48,448 bases of DNA from CAZOJJ01 sp964580105 (GTDB lineage Bacteria > Bacteroidota > Rhodothermia > Rhodothermales > Rubricoccaceae): assembly GCA_964580105.1 (NCBI GenBank), contig CAZOJJ010000021.1:1-48448 (forward strand), in the 5' to 3' direction. Numbering within the stretch: position 1 is the stretch's first letter; each line of letters begins with the position of its first letter. Positions 8,954 to 19,637 of the stretch are shown here, piece by piece. The position numbers and the translations under genes are program-made. Below the pieces are notes generated by a model. The model saw only the letters and a list, made by a program, of their open reading frames with translations. It searched no databases and had not been told where the DNA came from.

Positions 8954-9475
8954 ATGGCAGTTCACCGCGCAGAGCGCTTCGATCCGTACAAGAACTTCAA
9001 GTTCCTCGTGAAGTGGGATGGCCAGACCGTCGCCGGGGTCAGCAAGGTCAGCGGCCTCAAACGAACCACCGAAGTCGTCGAACACCGCGTCGGCGGAGAC
9101 CCCTCGACGGTGCGGAAGTCCCCCGGCCAGACGAAGTACGAGCCGATCACGCTCGAACGCGGCATCACCCACGACGTCGCCTTCGAGCAGTGGGCCAACA
9201 AGGTCTGGAACTACGGCTCGGGGGTGGGCAGCGAGGTATCCCTCGCCAACTTCCGCAAGGACATCACCATCGAGCTGCTGAACGAGGCCGGGCAGGTCGC
9301 CGTCATCTACAACGTGTTCAACTGCTGGCCCGCCGAGTACGAGGCGCTGCCGGAGCTGGACGCGAGCGCCAACGCCGTCGCCATCCAGATGCTCAAGCTG
9401 GAGAACGAGGGCTGGGAGCGTGATACGGACCACACGCCCCCCGAGGAGCCCGAGTTCACGGACCCGGAGGCGTAG
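8954..9475 (+). CDS. eCIS inner tube protein
   Basis: This 173-residue protein belongs to the phage tail tube family (T4 gp19-like, Afp1/Pvc1). FDPYKNFKFLVKWDGQTVAGVSKVSGLKRTTEVVEHRVGGDPSTVRKSPGQTKYEPITLERGITHD is the typical beta-barrel N-terminal half, followed by FEQWANKVWNYG and a C-terminal half ending in KLENEGWERDTD. It stacks as hexameric rings inside the sheath to form the conduit for cargo. An acidic tail (PPEEPEFTDPEA) is added. It follows the sheath gene by 37 bp, as in most eCIS clusters. Only one tube gene is present. Confidence 0.95.
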   Translation: MAVHRAERFDPYKNFKFLVKWDGQTVAGVSKVSGLKRTTEVVEHRVGGDPSTVRKSPGQTKYEPITLERGITHDVAFEQWANKVWNYGSGVGSEVSLANFRKDITIELLNEAGQVAVIYNVFNCWPAEYEALPELDASANAVAIQMLKLENEGWERDTDHTPPEEPEFTDPEA

Positions 9476-9487
9476 CCCTCGCTGACG

Positions 9488-10249
9488 ATGACCCGCTCCT
9501 CCCCCTCCGAGCCCCTGAGCGACGAAGGGCTGCTGGCGGCGTGGGAAGCAGGGAGCGGCCTCCCGCTCCCCCTCCGTCCTATCCCCCTCCTCGCCGCTGC
9601 CGACCCCGGCGCCGACCCCGACGCACTCGCGGCGCAGGCGCTGGGGGCGTGCAACGCGCGCCTGCTCCTCCTCAGGAAGCAGCTGTTCGGCCCTCGCTTC
9701 GAAGCGGTCGCTACCTGCCCCGCCTGCGGGGAGGCCCTGCAACTCTCCCTGACGGCGGAGGCGCTCGGGGCGCCCGCGCCCGACGAATCCCCGCCCGCCC
9801 CCGCGGGCGTCACGGTGGACCGGGACGGCTACACGCTCCGACTCCGTCCGGTGACCCCGCTCGACCTCGCGGTCGCCGAACCCCTGCGCGACCCGACAGC
9901 GAGGCGCGCCTGCCTGCTGGACCGGTGCCTCCTCGCCGCCGACCACGACGGTGAGCCGGTCGCGGCCCGCGACCTTCCGGACGCGGTGCAGGAGGCCGCC
10001 GGGCGCGCCCTCGCGCAGGCAGACCCGCTGGCCGTCTTCGGGCTCGACGTCGCCTGTGCGGCGTGCGACCACGAGTGGACCGCGCCGCTCGACCTCGCGG
10101 CCTTCCTCTGGGCCGACCTCGATCGGTGGGCGAGGCGACTGATGCGGGACGTCCACGCCCTCGCCCGCGCTTACGGATGGACGGAGGCGGCCGTCCTCGC
10201 ACTCCCCCCCCGGCGACGATGCCACTACCTCCACCTCGCCTACGGATGA
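9488..10249 (+). CDS. eCIS baseplate-associated protein with split zinc ribbon
   Basis: This 253-residue protein is without a certain name. Two Cys pairs, CPAC (77-80) and CAAC (190-193), are placed like the two knuckles of one zinc ribbon, with about 110 residues between them (DGYTLRLRPVTPLDLAVAEP and an Asp/Ala-rich helical part). The C-terminal region HEWTAPLDLAAFLWADLDRW...ALARAYGWTEAAVLALPPRRRCHYL resembles the T4-type baseplate or hub-assembly proteins annotated next to tube genes in eCIS and phage tail loci. A role in baseplate assembly is inferred from this and from its position after the tube. Its stop overlaps the next start as ATGA. Confidence 0.8.
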   Translation: MTRSSPSEPLSDEGLLAAWEAGSGLPLPLRPIPLLAAADPGADPDALAAQALGACNARLLLLRKQLFGPRFEAVATCPACGEALQLSLTAEALGAPAPDESPPAPAGVTVDRDGYTLRLRPVTPLDLAVAEPLRDPTARRACLLDRCLLAADHDGEPVAARDLPDAVQEAAGRALAQADPLAVFGLDVACAACDHEWTAPLDLAAFLWADLDRWARRLMRDVHALARAYGWTEAAVLALPPRRRCHYLHLAYG

Positions 10250-11256
10250 GCGACCTTCTCGCCCAGCTGGCCCGCCGCACCGAGGCTTCCGAGCCCGCGC
10301 TCCGCCCCCGCCCCCTGACCCGGTTCGAGGACGAGGAAGGCAGCGCCGATCCGGTCGGGGTATCGCCCGTAGCGCCCGCCTCCGTTCCGGTCGAGGTCGC
10401 TCTTCTCCCCGAGGAGCCCGTCGAAACCGCGCCGCCGCACGAGGGAAACGAGAGGCCTCGAACGCGCACGACCCCGCCGCAGTCCTACCCCGAACTCCGC
10501 CACGAGGCGAGCCCCGAAGCGCCCACCCCGCCCCGCCCATCGCGGGGCGAACCCATCCCGCTGGCTGCTCCACGCCCCCTCGACCTCGTGCCCCGGCCGT
10601 TCCGGCGCCCGTCGCCGGCGCAGGAACCCGTGGCAGCCGAAGAAGCCCCGCCCAGCACGCAGCCCCAAGCCGACGACGCACCTGCCCCCTCGGCATCCCG
10701 GTCCAGGGTGAGGCGTCTCGCCCCGTCCGTACCGGAGCCCGCCGCTGCGCCCCCGTCCGCAGAGCAGCCGACGCGAACCCCTGCTCCTCCTCCCGGCACG
10801 CCGCCTCGCGCGGATCCGACTCCTTCCGCGTCCCCCGTCGTGGCACGCCCGGAACCGACGGAACGGCTCCAGCCGTCGCTTCAGCCGGCCCTCCACCGCC
10901 CGAGCGCGGCCCCACCCCTCTTCGCACTTGCCCCGCCGGAAGCCGAGACCGCAGGTCTCGCGCCCCGACTCGAACGGCCCGCCTCTCCTGCGGAATCCCC
11001 TTCGGCCATCGTGCCTTCCTCCCCCAAACCGCTGCGTTCACCTCCCGAGAAGGGGCCGGGAGATGGCCCGAGGCCGGTTGACGCCCGCACGGAACCGCCG
11101 GCGGTCGGGGAGCCCATCGAACCCGTCGTCCACGTCACCATTGGGCGGGTCGAGGTGCGCGCCCAGGGCGGAGGCCGCCCGGCCCCACCCTCCCGTTCGC
11201 ACCCGGCGCTCTCGCTGGACGAGTACCTCCGCCGCCGCACCGAGGGCTCCGCATGA
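10246..11256 (+). CDS. Pro-rich eCIS accessory protein
   Basis: This 336-residue protein is dominated by Pro, Ala, Glu and Arg. It begins with a short helix (MSDLLAQLARRTEASEPAL), continues as about 270 residues of low-complexity, probably disordered sequence, and ends in an ordered motif, VVHVTIGRVEVRAQ, followed by HPALSLDEYLRRRTEG. The VTIGRVEVRA and LSLDxYLRRR pair is, from memory, a recurring signature of eCIS accessory proteins encoded between the tube and cap genes. A linker, scaffold or chaperone role is inference. The start is fixed by the ATGA overlap with the upstream gene, and the end overlaps the next start in the same way. Confidence 0.8.
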   Translation: MSDLLAQLARRTEASEPALRPRPLTRFEDEEGSADPVGVSPVAPASVPVEVALLPEEPVETAPPHEGNERPRTRTTPPQSYPELRHEASPEAPTPPRPSRGEPIPLAAPRPLDLVPRPFRRPSPAQEPVAAEEAPPSTQPQADDAPAPSASRSRVRRLAPSVPEPAAAPPSAEQPTRTPAPPPGTPPRADPTPSASPVVARPEPTERLQPSLQPALHRPSAAPPLFALAPPEAETAGLAPRLERPASPAESPSAIVPSSPKPLRSPPEKGPGDGPRPVDARTEPPAVGEPIEPVVHVTIGRVEVRAQGGGRPAPPSRSHPALSLDEYLRRRTEGSA

Positions 11257-12475
11257 ACACCGCCCTCCACATCGCCGCGGTCACGACGACGCTCTGGAAC
11301 CTGCTCGACCGGGCCCTCCACGACCCCGTGTTCGAGGCCCTCTCCGGCATCGCCGGCGCCACGGTCACGACGCAGCCGCCTGACCTAGCCCGCTCGGACG
11401 AGTCGAACCAGGTCAACCTCTTCCTCTACGAGGTTCGCCTCAACAGCGCCGTGCGGAACGAGGCCGCCGCCTCGGTGCGCGCCAGCGGCGGCCGGGGGCG
11501 CCCGCCCCTCGGCCTCGACCTCTTCTACCTCCTCACCGCCTACGGCGAAGGCAACGAGGACCGCCAGGCCCACCGCCTCCTCGGCCGCGCCATGCAGGCC
11601 CTCCACGACCACGCCGTCCTGGGCCGGAATGAGATCGAGGCGGCCTTCGCCGAGACGACGCTCCACGAACAGCTGGAGCGGATCCGCGTCACCCCCGCCT
11701 CGCTCAGCCTCGACGAGCAGTCCAAGCTGTGGTCGGCGTTCCAGACGGAGTACCGCATCTCGACGGCGTACCAGGTCTCGGTCGTGCTGATCGAGAGCCG
11801 GCAGGCGACGGAGGCCGCCCTCCCCGTCCTCGCCCCCGTCCTGGGTGTGCAGCCCTCGCTGGCCCCCCCGTTCCCGACCCTCCGCCGGATCGTCCTGCCG
11901 AATGACCAGCCCGCGGCCCGGCTGGGCGAGACGATCCACCTCGAAGGATTCAGCCTCACCGGCGCCACCGTGCGAGTCCGGTTCACGTCGCCCCGCCTCG
12001 CGGCCCCGCTCGAGCTGCCCCCCACCGCCGAGACGCCGACACGACTGACGGTCGTACTCCCGAACGACGCGTCGGCCCAGACCACCTGGGCGGCGGGCGT
12101 CTACGAGGTCGAGGTCGTCGTCACCGACGGCGGCGGCGAGGATCGCTCGACGGGCGCGCTCCCGATGGCCCTCGCCCCCACCCTCACCGCGGTGGCCCCC
12201 AACCCCGCCCCCCCCGACGGCAATGGCGATGTGGACCTCACGCTGACTGTCCGCCCCCACATCCGACCGGCCCAGCGGGTGGCGGTTCTGGTGGGGAACC
12301 GGATGCTCAACCCCGCCCCGCTCAACGCGCCCTCCGCCACGATCGACGTGCACGTGCCTGACGTCGTGAGCGGACAGCACCGCCTCCGCGTCCGCGTGGA
12401 CGGCGTGGACAGTCTCGTGGTGGACTACGCCGCCGATCCGCCCGCCTTCGATCCGTCCCAGACGGTCATCGTCCC

Positions 12476-12479
<4 letters not shown>
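11253..12479 (+). CDS. DUF4255 (Pvc16/Afp16-like) cap protein with IPT-like repeats
   Basis: The N-terminal 190 residues (HIAAVTTTLWNLLDRAL, LARSDESNQVNLFLYEVRLNSAVRNE, GLDLFYLLTAYGEGNEDRQAHRLLGRAMQALHDHAVL, then SLDEQSKLWSAFQTEYRISTAYQVSVVLI) are the DUF4255 domain. In Afp16/Pvc16 this domain caps the distal end of the tube and sheath and sets particle length. Residues of about 205-408 add two Ig/IPT-like beta domains (RRIVLPNDQPAARLGETIHLEGFSL and PTLTAVAPNPAPPDGNGDVDLTLTV). They make the protein longer than the roughly 290-residue Afp16. The extra domains may be surface-exposed at the cap. Both ends are coupled by 4-bp overlaps. Confidence 0.9.
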
Positions 12480-14538
<2,059 letters not shown>

Positions 14539-14542
<4 letters not shown>

Positions 14543-14790
14543 CGGTCCGCCTCCACATCGACACCCTCGTGCTGGAGGGGCTGCCCCTGACGCCGGCCGA
14601 CCGGATGGTGGTGCATCGCGCGACCGAGGCCGAGCTGGCCCGCCTGCTGGCCGAGCACCCCCGGACCCCGGCAACCTCCCTCGCTCGCCCCACGTGCTCG
14701 GGCGCCCCTCTCCTCCTCCCGCCCGGTCACGCACCCGCCGAGTTGGGTCGCCGGATCGCCCGTTCCATCGTCGCCGGGCTGCCCCTATGA
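14539..14790 (+). CDS. small eCIS-associated protein, 83 residues
   Basis: This short protein of unnamed family lies between the AAA+ gene and the giant DUF4157 gene, coupled to both by ATGA overlaps, which fixes its start and makes it very likely real. The pattern is VRLHIDTLVLEGLPLTPAD at the N-terminus, a helix with AELARLLAE, and ELGRRIARSIVAGLPL at the C-terminus. From memory, small proteins with this LHIDxLVLxGL...IAxxIxxGL layout recur directly beside DUF4157 genes in eCIS loci of other phyla. A chaperone or adaptor for the large neighbour is a reasonable inference but is not shown. Confidence 0.75.
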
Positions 14791-17700
14791 ACCGCGTGTT
14801 CGCCCCTGCTCCCACGCCGGACACCGCCCCTCAGGCCCCGGCCCGGACGATCCCCGTGGGGCCCGCCGCCGATCGGGCCGAGCGAGACGCCGAGCGGGCA
14901 TCCACCTGGATCACCCACGCGCTCGCTTCGCCGCCTCCGCTCGCCCCCGATGCGGCCGGCCGCCGCTCGGAACCGATGCAGCGGATGCCGACCACGGACC
15001 TGCCTCACACGGCCGGGCGCCCCCTCAGTCCGCCGGTGGCGGCCCGGTTCGGCGAACGGTTCGGTACCGACTTCAGCCGTGTTCGCATCCACGCCGACGG
15101 CCCCGCGACCCGCGCTGCCGCCGCCCTCCACGCCGACGCCTTCACGCTCGGCTCCGACGTGTACGTCGCCGCCGACCGCTTCCGGCCGGAGAGCGAGGCG
15201 GGCGTGGGGCTGCTCGCGCACGAACTGGCGCACGTGGCACAGCAGCAGGGCGTACCCGCCGAGCAACGCATCATCCGGCCGCGTCGCCGCCCCGACGCCC
15301 CCGCCCGCGAAGGCGACCGTCGGGATCGCCTCACCCCGGACCCGGCTCTCGTCGAGTCGGCGGCGGGCGGCGTTCTCGCCGTCGTCCGTACCGGCGGAAG
15401 CACGAGCCACATCCGCGACCTCCTCGCCCGCCTCGACCCGCTCCTGCGCGAGGCGGTCGTTCGCCGCGTCCAACCCCTCCTGTCCCCGGCCGAACACGCG
15501 CAGGTCGCCGAGGCCGCCCGTGCCGCGGCCGAGGCCGCCGCGGCCGGCTCCGAACCGCGAACTCCGTCCGAGGAGGAGGACGCGGAAGCCCCGTCCGAGG
15601 AGGGGGCCCGCCCACGACCATCCGCCGATCGGCCTCGGCGCGACCTTCGGCAACGTGCCACGAGCCCGGAGGCTGCCGCCGGGTCCGCGTCCGAGGCGGC
15701 GGACGCGGCGCGGGACCTGCCGGAAGCATCGGCCGAAGCCGTAGCCGCCCGGGTGGACGCGCTGTTCGACGCGGTCCTGGCCCGGCAGGAGGAAGCGAGC
15801 CGCCCGGAGGGGGAACCGACGGAGAAGCCCTCCGACGACGGATCGCCGTCCCCTGACGCCTCGTCGGAAGGAGCATCCCAGGACGAGGGCGAGGCCGCCG
15901 ACCCGTCGCTGCGGGTGGGCGCACAGGAGTCCGAGGCGGCACCGGAGGACGGCTACGACGCCGAGGCCGCCCGCGCCGAAACGGCCCTGATCGCGGACGA
16001 GATCGAGCAGGCCGGGCAGGACGCCCAGCGGCAGGTCCGGCGCGCGGCGAGCGGGGCTCGCAGCCGGCTTACGGCGCGGGCCGAGGCGGCGCGGAGCACC
16101 GTGCGGGCTCAGGCCGAGAGCGCTTCTTCCCAGCTCGCCATGGCCTTCTCGACGCAGGAGCAGACCGTCCAGAGGAGCCTGGGAGAAGCCGAGCGCACCC
16201 TCTCCGAGGACTACCGGACCTGCCGCGAAGCCGTCGTCAACCGGGCCGACGCCGCCCGCCAGCACGCCCGCTCCGAGTTCCGCACCCACACCCCCCGCAC
16301 CCGCCGCGTCGTCCGCGACGCCGTCGGCGCGGCGCGCACGTTCCAGAGCCAGATGCGGATGCGCGGCCGGACGCGCAACCGGTCCTACGCCGACCGGGCG
16401 CGCCGAAGCGGCCGCGCCTACGCCCGGCGCTTCCCCCGGACGAGCCGGGGCTACGCCCAGGCGAACGCCGCCGAGCAAACGGCCGCGGCCACCGCCGTCG
16501 AGATCGAGAACCGCGAGCAGGACCTCCTCGAATCCATCGACGAGATCACGGAGAGCCTTCCGGACGAGATCCAGGAGCAGGGCGGCGAGGCCGTCAGCCA
16601 GATCAACAGCGAGGGCCTGCCGGGGCTGATCGCAAGCATCGACCGGCAGGAACAGGCCGTCCTCCGCGCGCTCGAAACCCAGTACGAGCGCGCCCAGGTC
16701 TCGCTCGAACGCCTCCGGTACGCCATCGGCGCGGAGCTCAGCGGGATGCGCGAGCGAGCTCTGCATCGCCTCCGGGCGAACGCCGACCGCGCGATGGGCG
16801 AGATCGAGGGCGGGCTGGCGGCGGCCCTCGACCAGATCGGTACGGCGGAAGCCCGGGCCCTCCGCCCCCTCCGCACGCACGCACGCGACGGGGCCGCGCT
16901 CCTTCGCGAGGCCACCGAGCCGGACGTCGAGGCCGCCCGGGCCACGGCCGACGAAATCATCGCCTTCCTGAACGAGGGCGCGGAGGAGGGACGAACGACT
17001 CTGGGGAGCACGGCGGCCGGCATGGCGCAGGGTTTCGACAAGGCGACGCAGGCCTGCGCCGAGGGGCTGACCGCCCTCGAACAGACGACGGCCGAGAGCC
17101 TCGACCGCCTCGACGCCCAGCTGAACGCGAAACGGACGACGCTGACGGAGGGAACGCGCCGGGGCCTCGAAGGCAGCAAGACCGGCTTCGACGACGCGGC
17201 CCAGGCCGTCGAGGATCGGGTCACCGACGAGCTCCAGCAGAGCCGCGACGACCTCGACGCCGACCTCCGCGCGAAGATCGCCGAGGTCCGCCCCGAGGTG
17301 GACACCGCCATCGACGAGGGGATGGAGAAGAACCAGGAGGCCCTCAACGACCTCCCCGGGGCGATGCGGGAGGCCGCCAGCGATGCCGCCTGGGACTACG
17401 ACCACGAGATCCTCGCCGCCATCCGGGATGTCGCCGCCCTCGTGGCCGGCGTCATCGTCGGCATCGTGCTGGTGATCGCGCTCGTCGTCCTCGTCATCGT
17501 CGGGTTCAAGGTGCTGATCGCCGGGCTGGTGGCGGCCGGGATTTCGCTGGCCGTCGCGAAAGCGATCGCGGTCGTAGTCGGGCTCGGGATGCTCGCCTAC
17601 GGGGTGTACTCCGCCTACAGCGCCCGCGTCGAGGCCGGGCTCGCCGCCGGTCCCTGGGAGATCGTGCAGGATCTGACCGGCATCTCGGCCATCCGGCAGT

Positions 17701-19637
17701 CGTTCGAGAACCCGAACCTGTCCCCCTTCGACCGGGGCATGGCCTTCGGCGAGGGAGCCGCCACCCTCGCCGCGTTCGTCGTCCTGCGCGGCCGTCGGGC
17801 CCGGCAGATGGACACCCGCATCAACGCCAGGCTGCCCCGTGGAGTGACGAGTCCCCAGCGTGGCGCCCTGCTGCCGAAGGGCGTCCAGGAGCGGTTCGGG
17901 TTCGGACCTTCTGCCCCGACCGTCCCGGCCGCCCCCGGAGCCGTCGCCGCCGAAGCGCGCGCGGCGACCTCGCCGCCGTCTGCGCCGGCCCGTCCGGCCT
18001 CGGGGCCGTCCACGCCCCCGCCCCCCCCCGGAGCGCCGCGCCCGGCTGCCCCCTCCACCGCACCGCCGAGGCAGGCGGCACCGGCGCCGCCCCGGCCTGC
18101 AGCTCACCCCTCGGCTCAACCCACGACACCCTCGGCGCCCACTCGGCCTCAGGCGACATCCCCGACCGCCCCACCTCGGGACCACGTCATCCCCTTCCCG
18201 GAGCGCCCCGCTCCCGCCCGCCCGACCCGACCTCAGGGACTGGAGGCGCGAGGATACCGGCCGCGCCCCGGTGAACGGAACGTGGGCCGCGATCAGTGGC
18301 GGGCGCAGGACCGCGTGCGGCGCGCCCAGCAAACGGGAGGGCGGCCCGACGAGGGCAACGTGCGCTCCATCTTCCGAGGTCGCCAGGGGCAGCCCCGAGG
18401 CGGACCGGAGCCGCCGACCCGGGGCCCGCAGGAAGCGCGGATGCCCGTACCCCAGGAGCGGCCCGTCGCACAGGCCGCCGGGGCCGAGGGCTACACGCCG
18501 CGACCGCTCGAAACGCCTACGCCTCCCGGGCGCAGGTTGCAACCCGTGGCGTCGGGCAACAACGCGAGCAACGCGGGCGGCCGGGGGTCGAGGCCTCCCG
18601 CCTCGGCGCCGAGCGCGCCTCGCCCGGCCTCGACGGGCGGCGGAGGCTCGAGCCACGGCGGGAGCCCACCCCGTGCACCGCGCAGCGGAGGCGGTGGCCG
18701 AGTACCGGGCGGGCCAACCCGGCCGGCTGCGGCATCCCCGCCCGCGGCCGCCTCGCCCCCGACTTCCGCAACCCAGCGCATCCGCCAGCACCTGGGCGGG
18801 CGGCTGAACGTCGCCGACGACGTGGTGGACGCCCTCTCCCAGCGCCAGGCAGACGACATCCTGAGTGCGCCCCGGCCGCCGGCGAGCGACCGCCGGGCGC
18901 TCGACATCTGGAACTATTTGAACTACCGCGCCCGCATGCAACGGGCCGGGCGCACCCCGCGCTACTCGTATCGGCAGTGGTCGAGGCGGCACGGCCTGCG
19001 CCAGCAGCAGCGCCAGGCACGGCGTGCCGGCCAAGCCACGCGGCCGCCGCGCGAGCCCCGCCCACCGCGCGAGCCCGACCTCGTCGACGATCTCGCGGCG
19101 GGGCGCACCGAACGCCCCCCTCGCGACCCCTCGGCCGCCGACGTCCGGGCAGCTCGCGACCTCCAGCGCGGGCCGCGAACGGCGGCGGAGGCGGCCGACG
19201 AGGCCGCCCATACCCGGACGCTCGACGAAGTGGGCCGCAACAGCGAGGCCCAGCTCTCCAGGGAGGTAGGCACCCACATCGAGCACCCCGAATTCCAGGC
19301 CTGGCGGCAGGAACTGCGCGGCAGCCAGGTCCACCATCGCACCGAGTTCGACGGGGTGGACTGGTTGCAACGCGCGTTTCCCGACGGAAGGGCCCGGCCC
19401 GACATGGTGGCCGTCAACCCCCGAGCTCGCCGCATCGTCGTCGGGGACGTGGTCGGCAGACCCAATGCCGACCACATGGCCAAGACGTTCGATTACGCGC
19501 GCCAGCTCGTCCGCAACCTTCCTGAGGAGTTCCGGGGGTGGCGCGTGGACGTCATGGAGCGATTCTACGGCATCCCACAAGGCGAGGGGCGCAACGGGCC
19601 TCGCATCCTCGGCCACGTCCCCAATCCCCGCCAATGA
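14787..19637 (+). CDS. giant DUF4157 protein: candidate eCIS effector or tape-measure/toxin fusion
   Basis: This is a 1616-residue multidomain protein. Residues of about 75-155 form a DUF4157 domain (FGERFGTDFSRVRIHAD, ALHADAFTLGSDVYVA, LLAHELAHVAQQQG) with an HELAH zinc-protease-like motif at 145-149. Residues 200-390 are acidic low complexity. Residues of about 400-865 are long Ala/Glu/Arg-rich helices with coiled-coil character. Residues of about 875-945 are hydrophobic (VAGVIVGIVLVIALVVLVIVG) and could span a membrane. Residues of about 1010-1330 are Pro/Ala/Arg-rich. The last 170 residues (HIEHPEFQAWRQELRG, RPDMVAVNPRARRIVVGDVVG, HMAKTFDYARQL) resemble a PD-(D/E)XK nuclease with D1539 and D1554, but Lys is absent from the usual (D/E)xK place; K1566 might substitute. 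DUF4157 is a known marker of eCIS cargo. The start and end are both set by ATGA overlaps. Confidence 0.9.
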   Translation: MNRVFAPAPTPDTAPQAPARTIPVGPAADRAERDAERASTWITHALASPPPLAPDAAGRRSEPMQRMPTTDLPHTAGRPLSPPVAARFGERFGTDFSRVRIHADGPATRAAAALHADAFTLGSDVYVAADRFRPESEAGVGLLAHELAHVAQQQGVPAEQRIIRPRRRPDAPAREGDRRDRLTPDPALVESAAGGVLAVVRTGGSTSHIRDLLARLDPLLREAVVRRVQPLLSPAEHAQVAEAARAAAEAAAAGSEPRTPSEEEDAEAPSEEGARPRPSADRPRRDLRQRATSPEAAAGSASEAADAARDLPEASAEAVAARVDALFDAVLARQEEASRPEGEPTEKPSDDGSPSPDASSEGASQDEGEAADPSLRVGAQESEAAPEDGYDAEAARAETALIADEIEQAGQDAQRQVRRAASGARSRLTARAEAARSTVRAQAESASSQLAMAFSTQEQTVQRSLGEAERTLSEDYRTCREAVVNRADAARQHARSEFRTHTPRTRRVVRDAVGAARTFQSQMRMRGRTRNRSYADRARRSGRAYARRFPRTSRGYAQANAAEQTAAATAVEIENREQDLLESIDEITESLPDEIQEQGGEAVSQINSEGLPGLIASIDRQEQAVLRALETQYERAQVSLERLRYAIGAELSGMRERALHRLRANADRAMGEIEGGLAAALDQIGTAEARALRPLRTHARDGAALLREATEPDVEAARATADEIIAFLNEGAEEGRTTLGSTAAGMAQGFDKATQACAEGLTALEQTTAESLDRLDAQLNAKRTTLTEGTRRGLEGSKTGFDDAAQAVEDRVTDELQQSRDDLDADLRAKIAEVRPEVDTAIDEGMEKNQEALNDLPGAMREAASDAAWDYDHEILAAIRDVAALVAGVIVGIVLVIALVVLVIVGFKVLIAGLVAAGISLAVAKAIAVVVGLGMLAYGVYSAYSARVEAGLAAGPWEIVQDLTGISAIRQSFENPNLSPFDRGMAFGEGAATLAAFVVLRGRRARQMDTRINARLPRGVTSPQRGALLPKGVQERFGFGPSAPTVPAAPGAVAAEARAATSPPSAPARPASGPSTPPPPPGAPRPAAPSTAPPRQAAPAPPRPAAHPSAQPTTPSAPTRPQATSPTAPPRDHVIPFPERPAPARPTRPQGLEARGYRPRPGERNVGRDQWRAQDRVRRAQQTGGRPDEGNVRSIFRGRQGQPRGGPEPPTRGPQEARMPVPQERPVAQAAGAEGYTPRPLETPTPPGRRLQPVASGNNASNAGGRGSRPPASAPSAPRPASTGGGGSSHGGSPPRAPRSGGGGRVPGGPTRPAAASPPAAASPPTSATQRIRQHLGGRLNVADDVVDALSQRQADDILSAPRPPASDRRALDIWNYLNYRARMQRAGRTPRYSYRQWSRRHGLRQQQRQARRAGQATRPPREPRPPREPDLVDDLAAGRTERPPRDPSAADVRAARDLQRGPRTAAEAADEAAHTRTLDEVGRNSEAQLSREVGTHIEHPEFQAWRQELRGSQVHHRTEFDGVDWLQRAFPDGRARPDMVAVNPRARRIVVGDVVGRPNADHMAKTFDYARQLVRNLPEEFRGWRVDVMERFYGIPQGEGRNGPRILGHVPNPRQ

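Noticed and set aside
18778..19060. A separate gene in the C-terminal third of the giant frame
   Set aside because: The reading frame is continuous with no internal stop, and no plausible start or leader sets this part off from the rest.
14727..19634. A 1635-codon open frame on the minus strand, antisense to the giant DUF4157 gene
   Set aside because: Its sequence is Arg/Gly/Val-rich with no domain resemblance and mirrors the codon bias of the plus-strand gene. Long antisense frames are common at this GC content.
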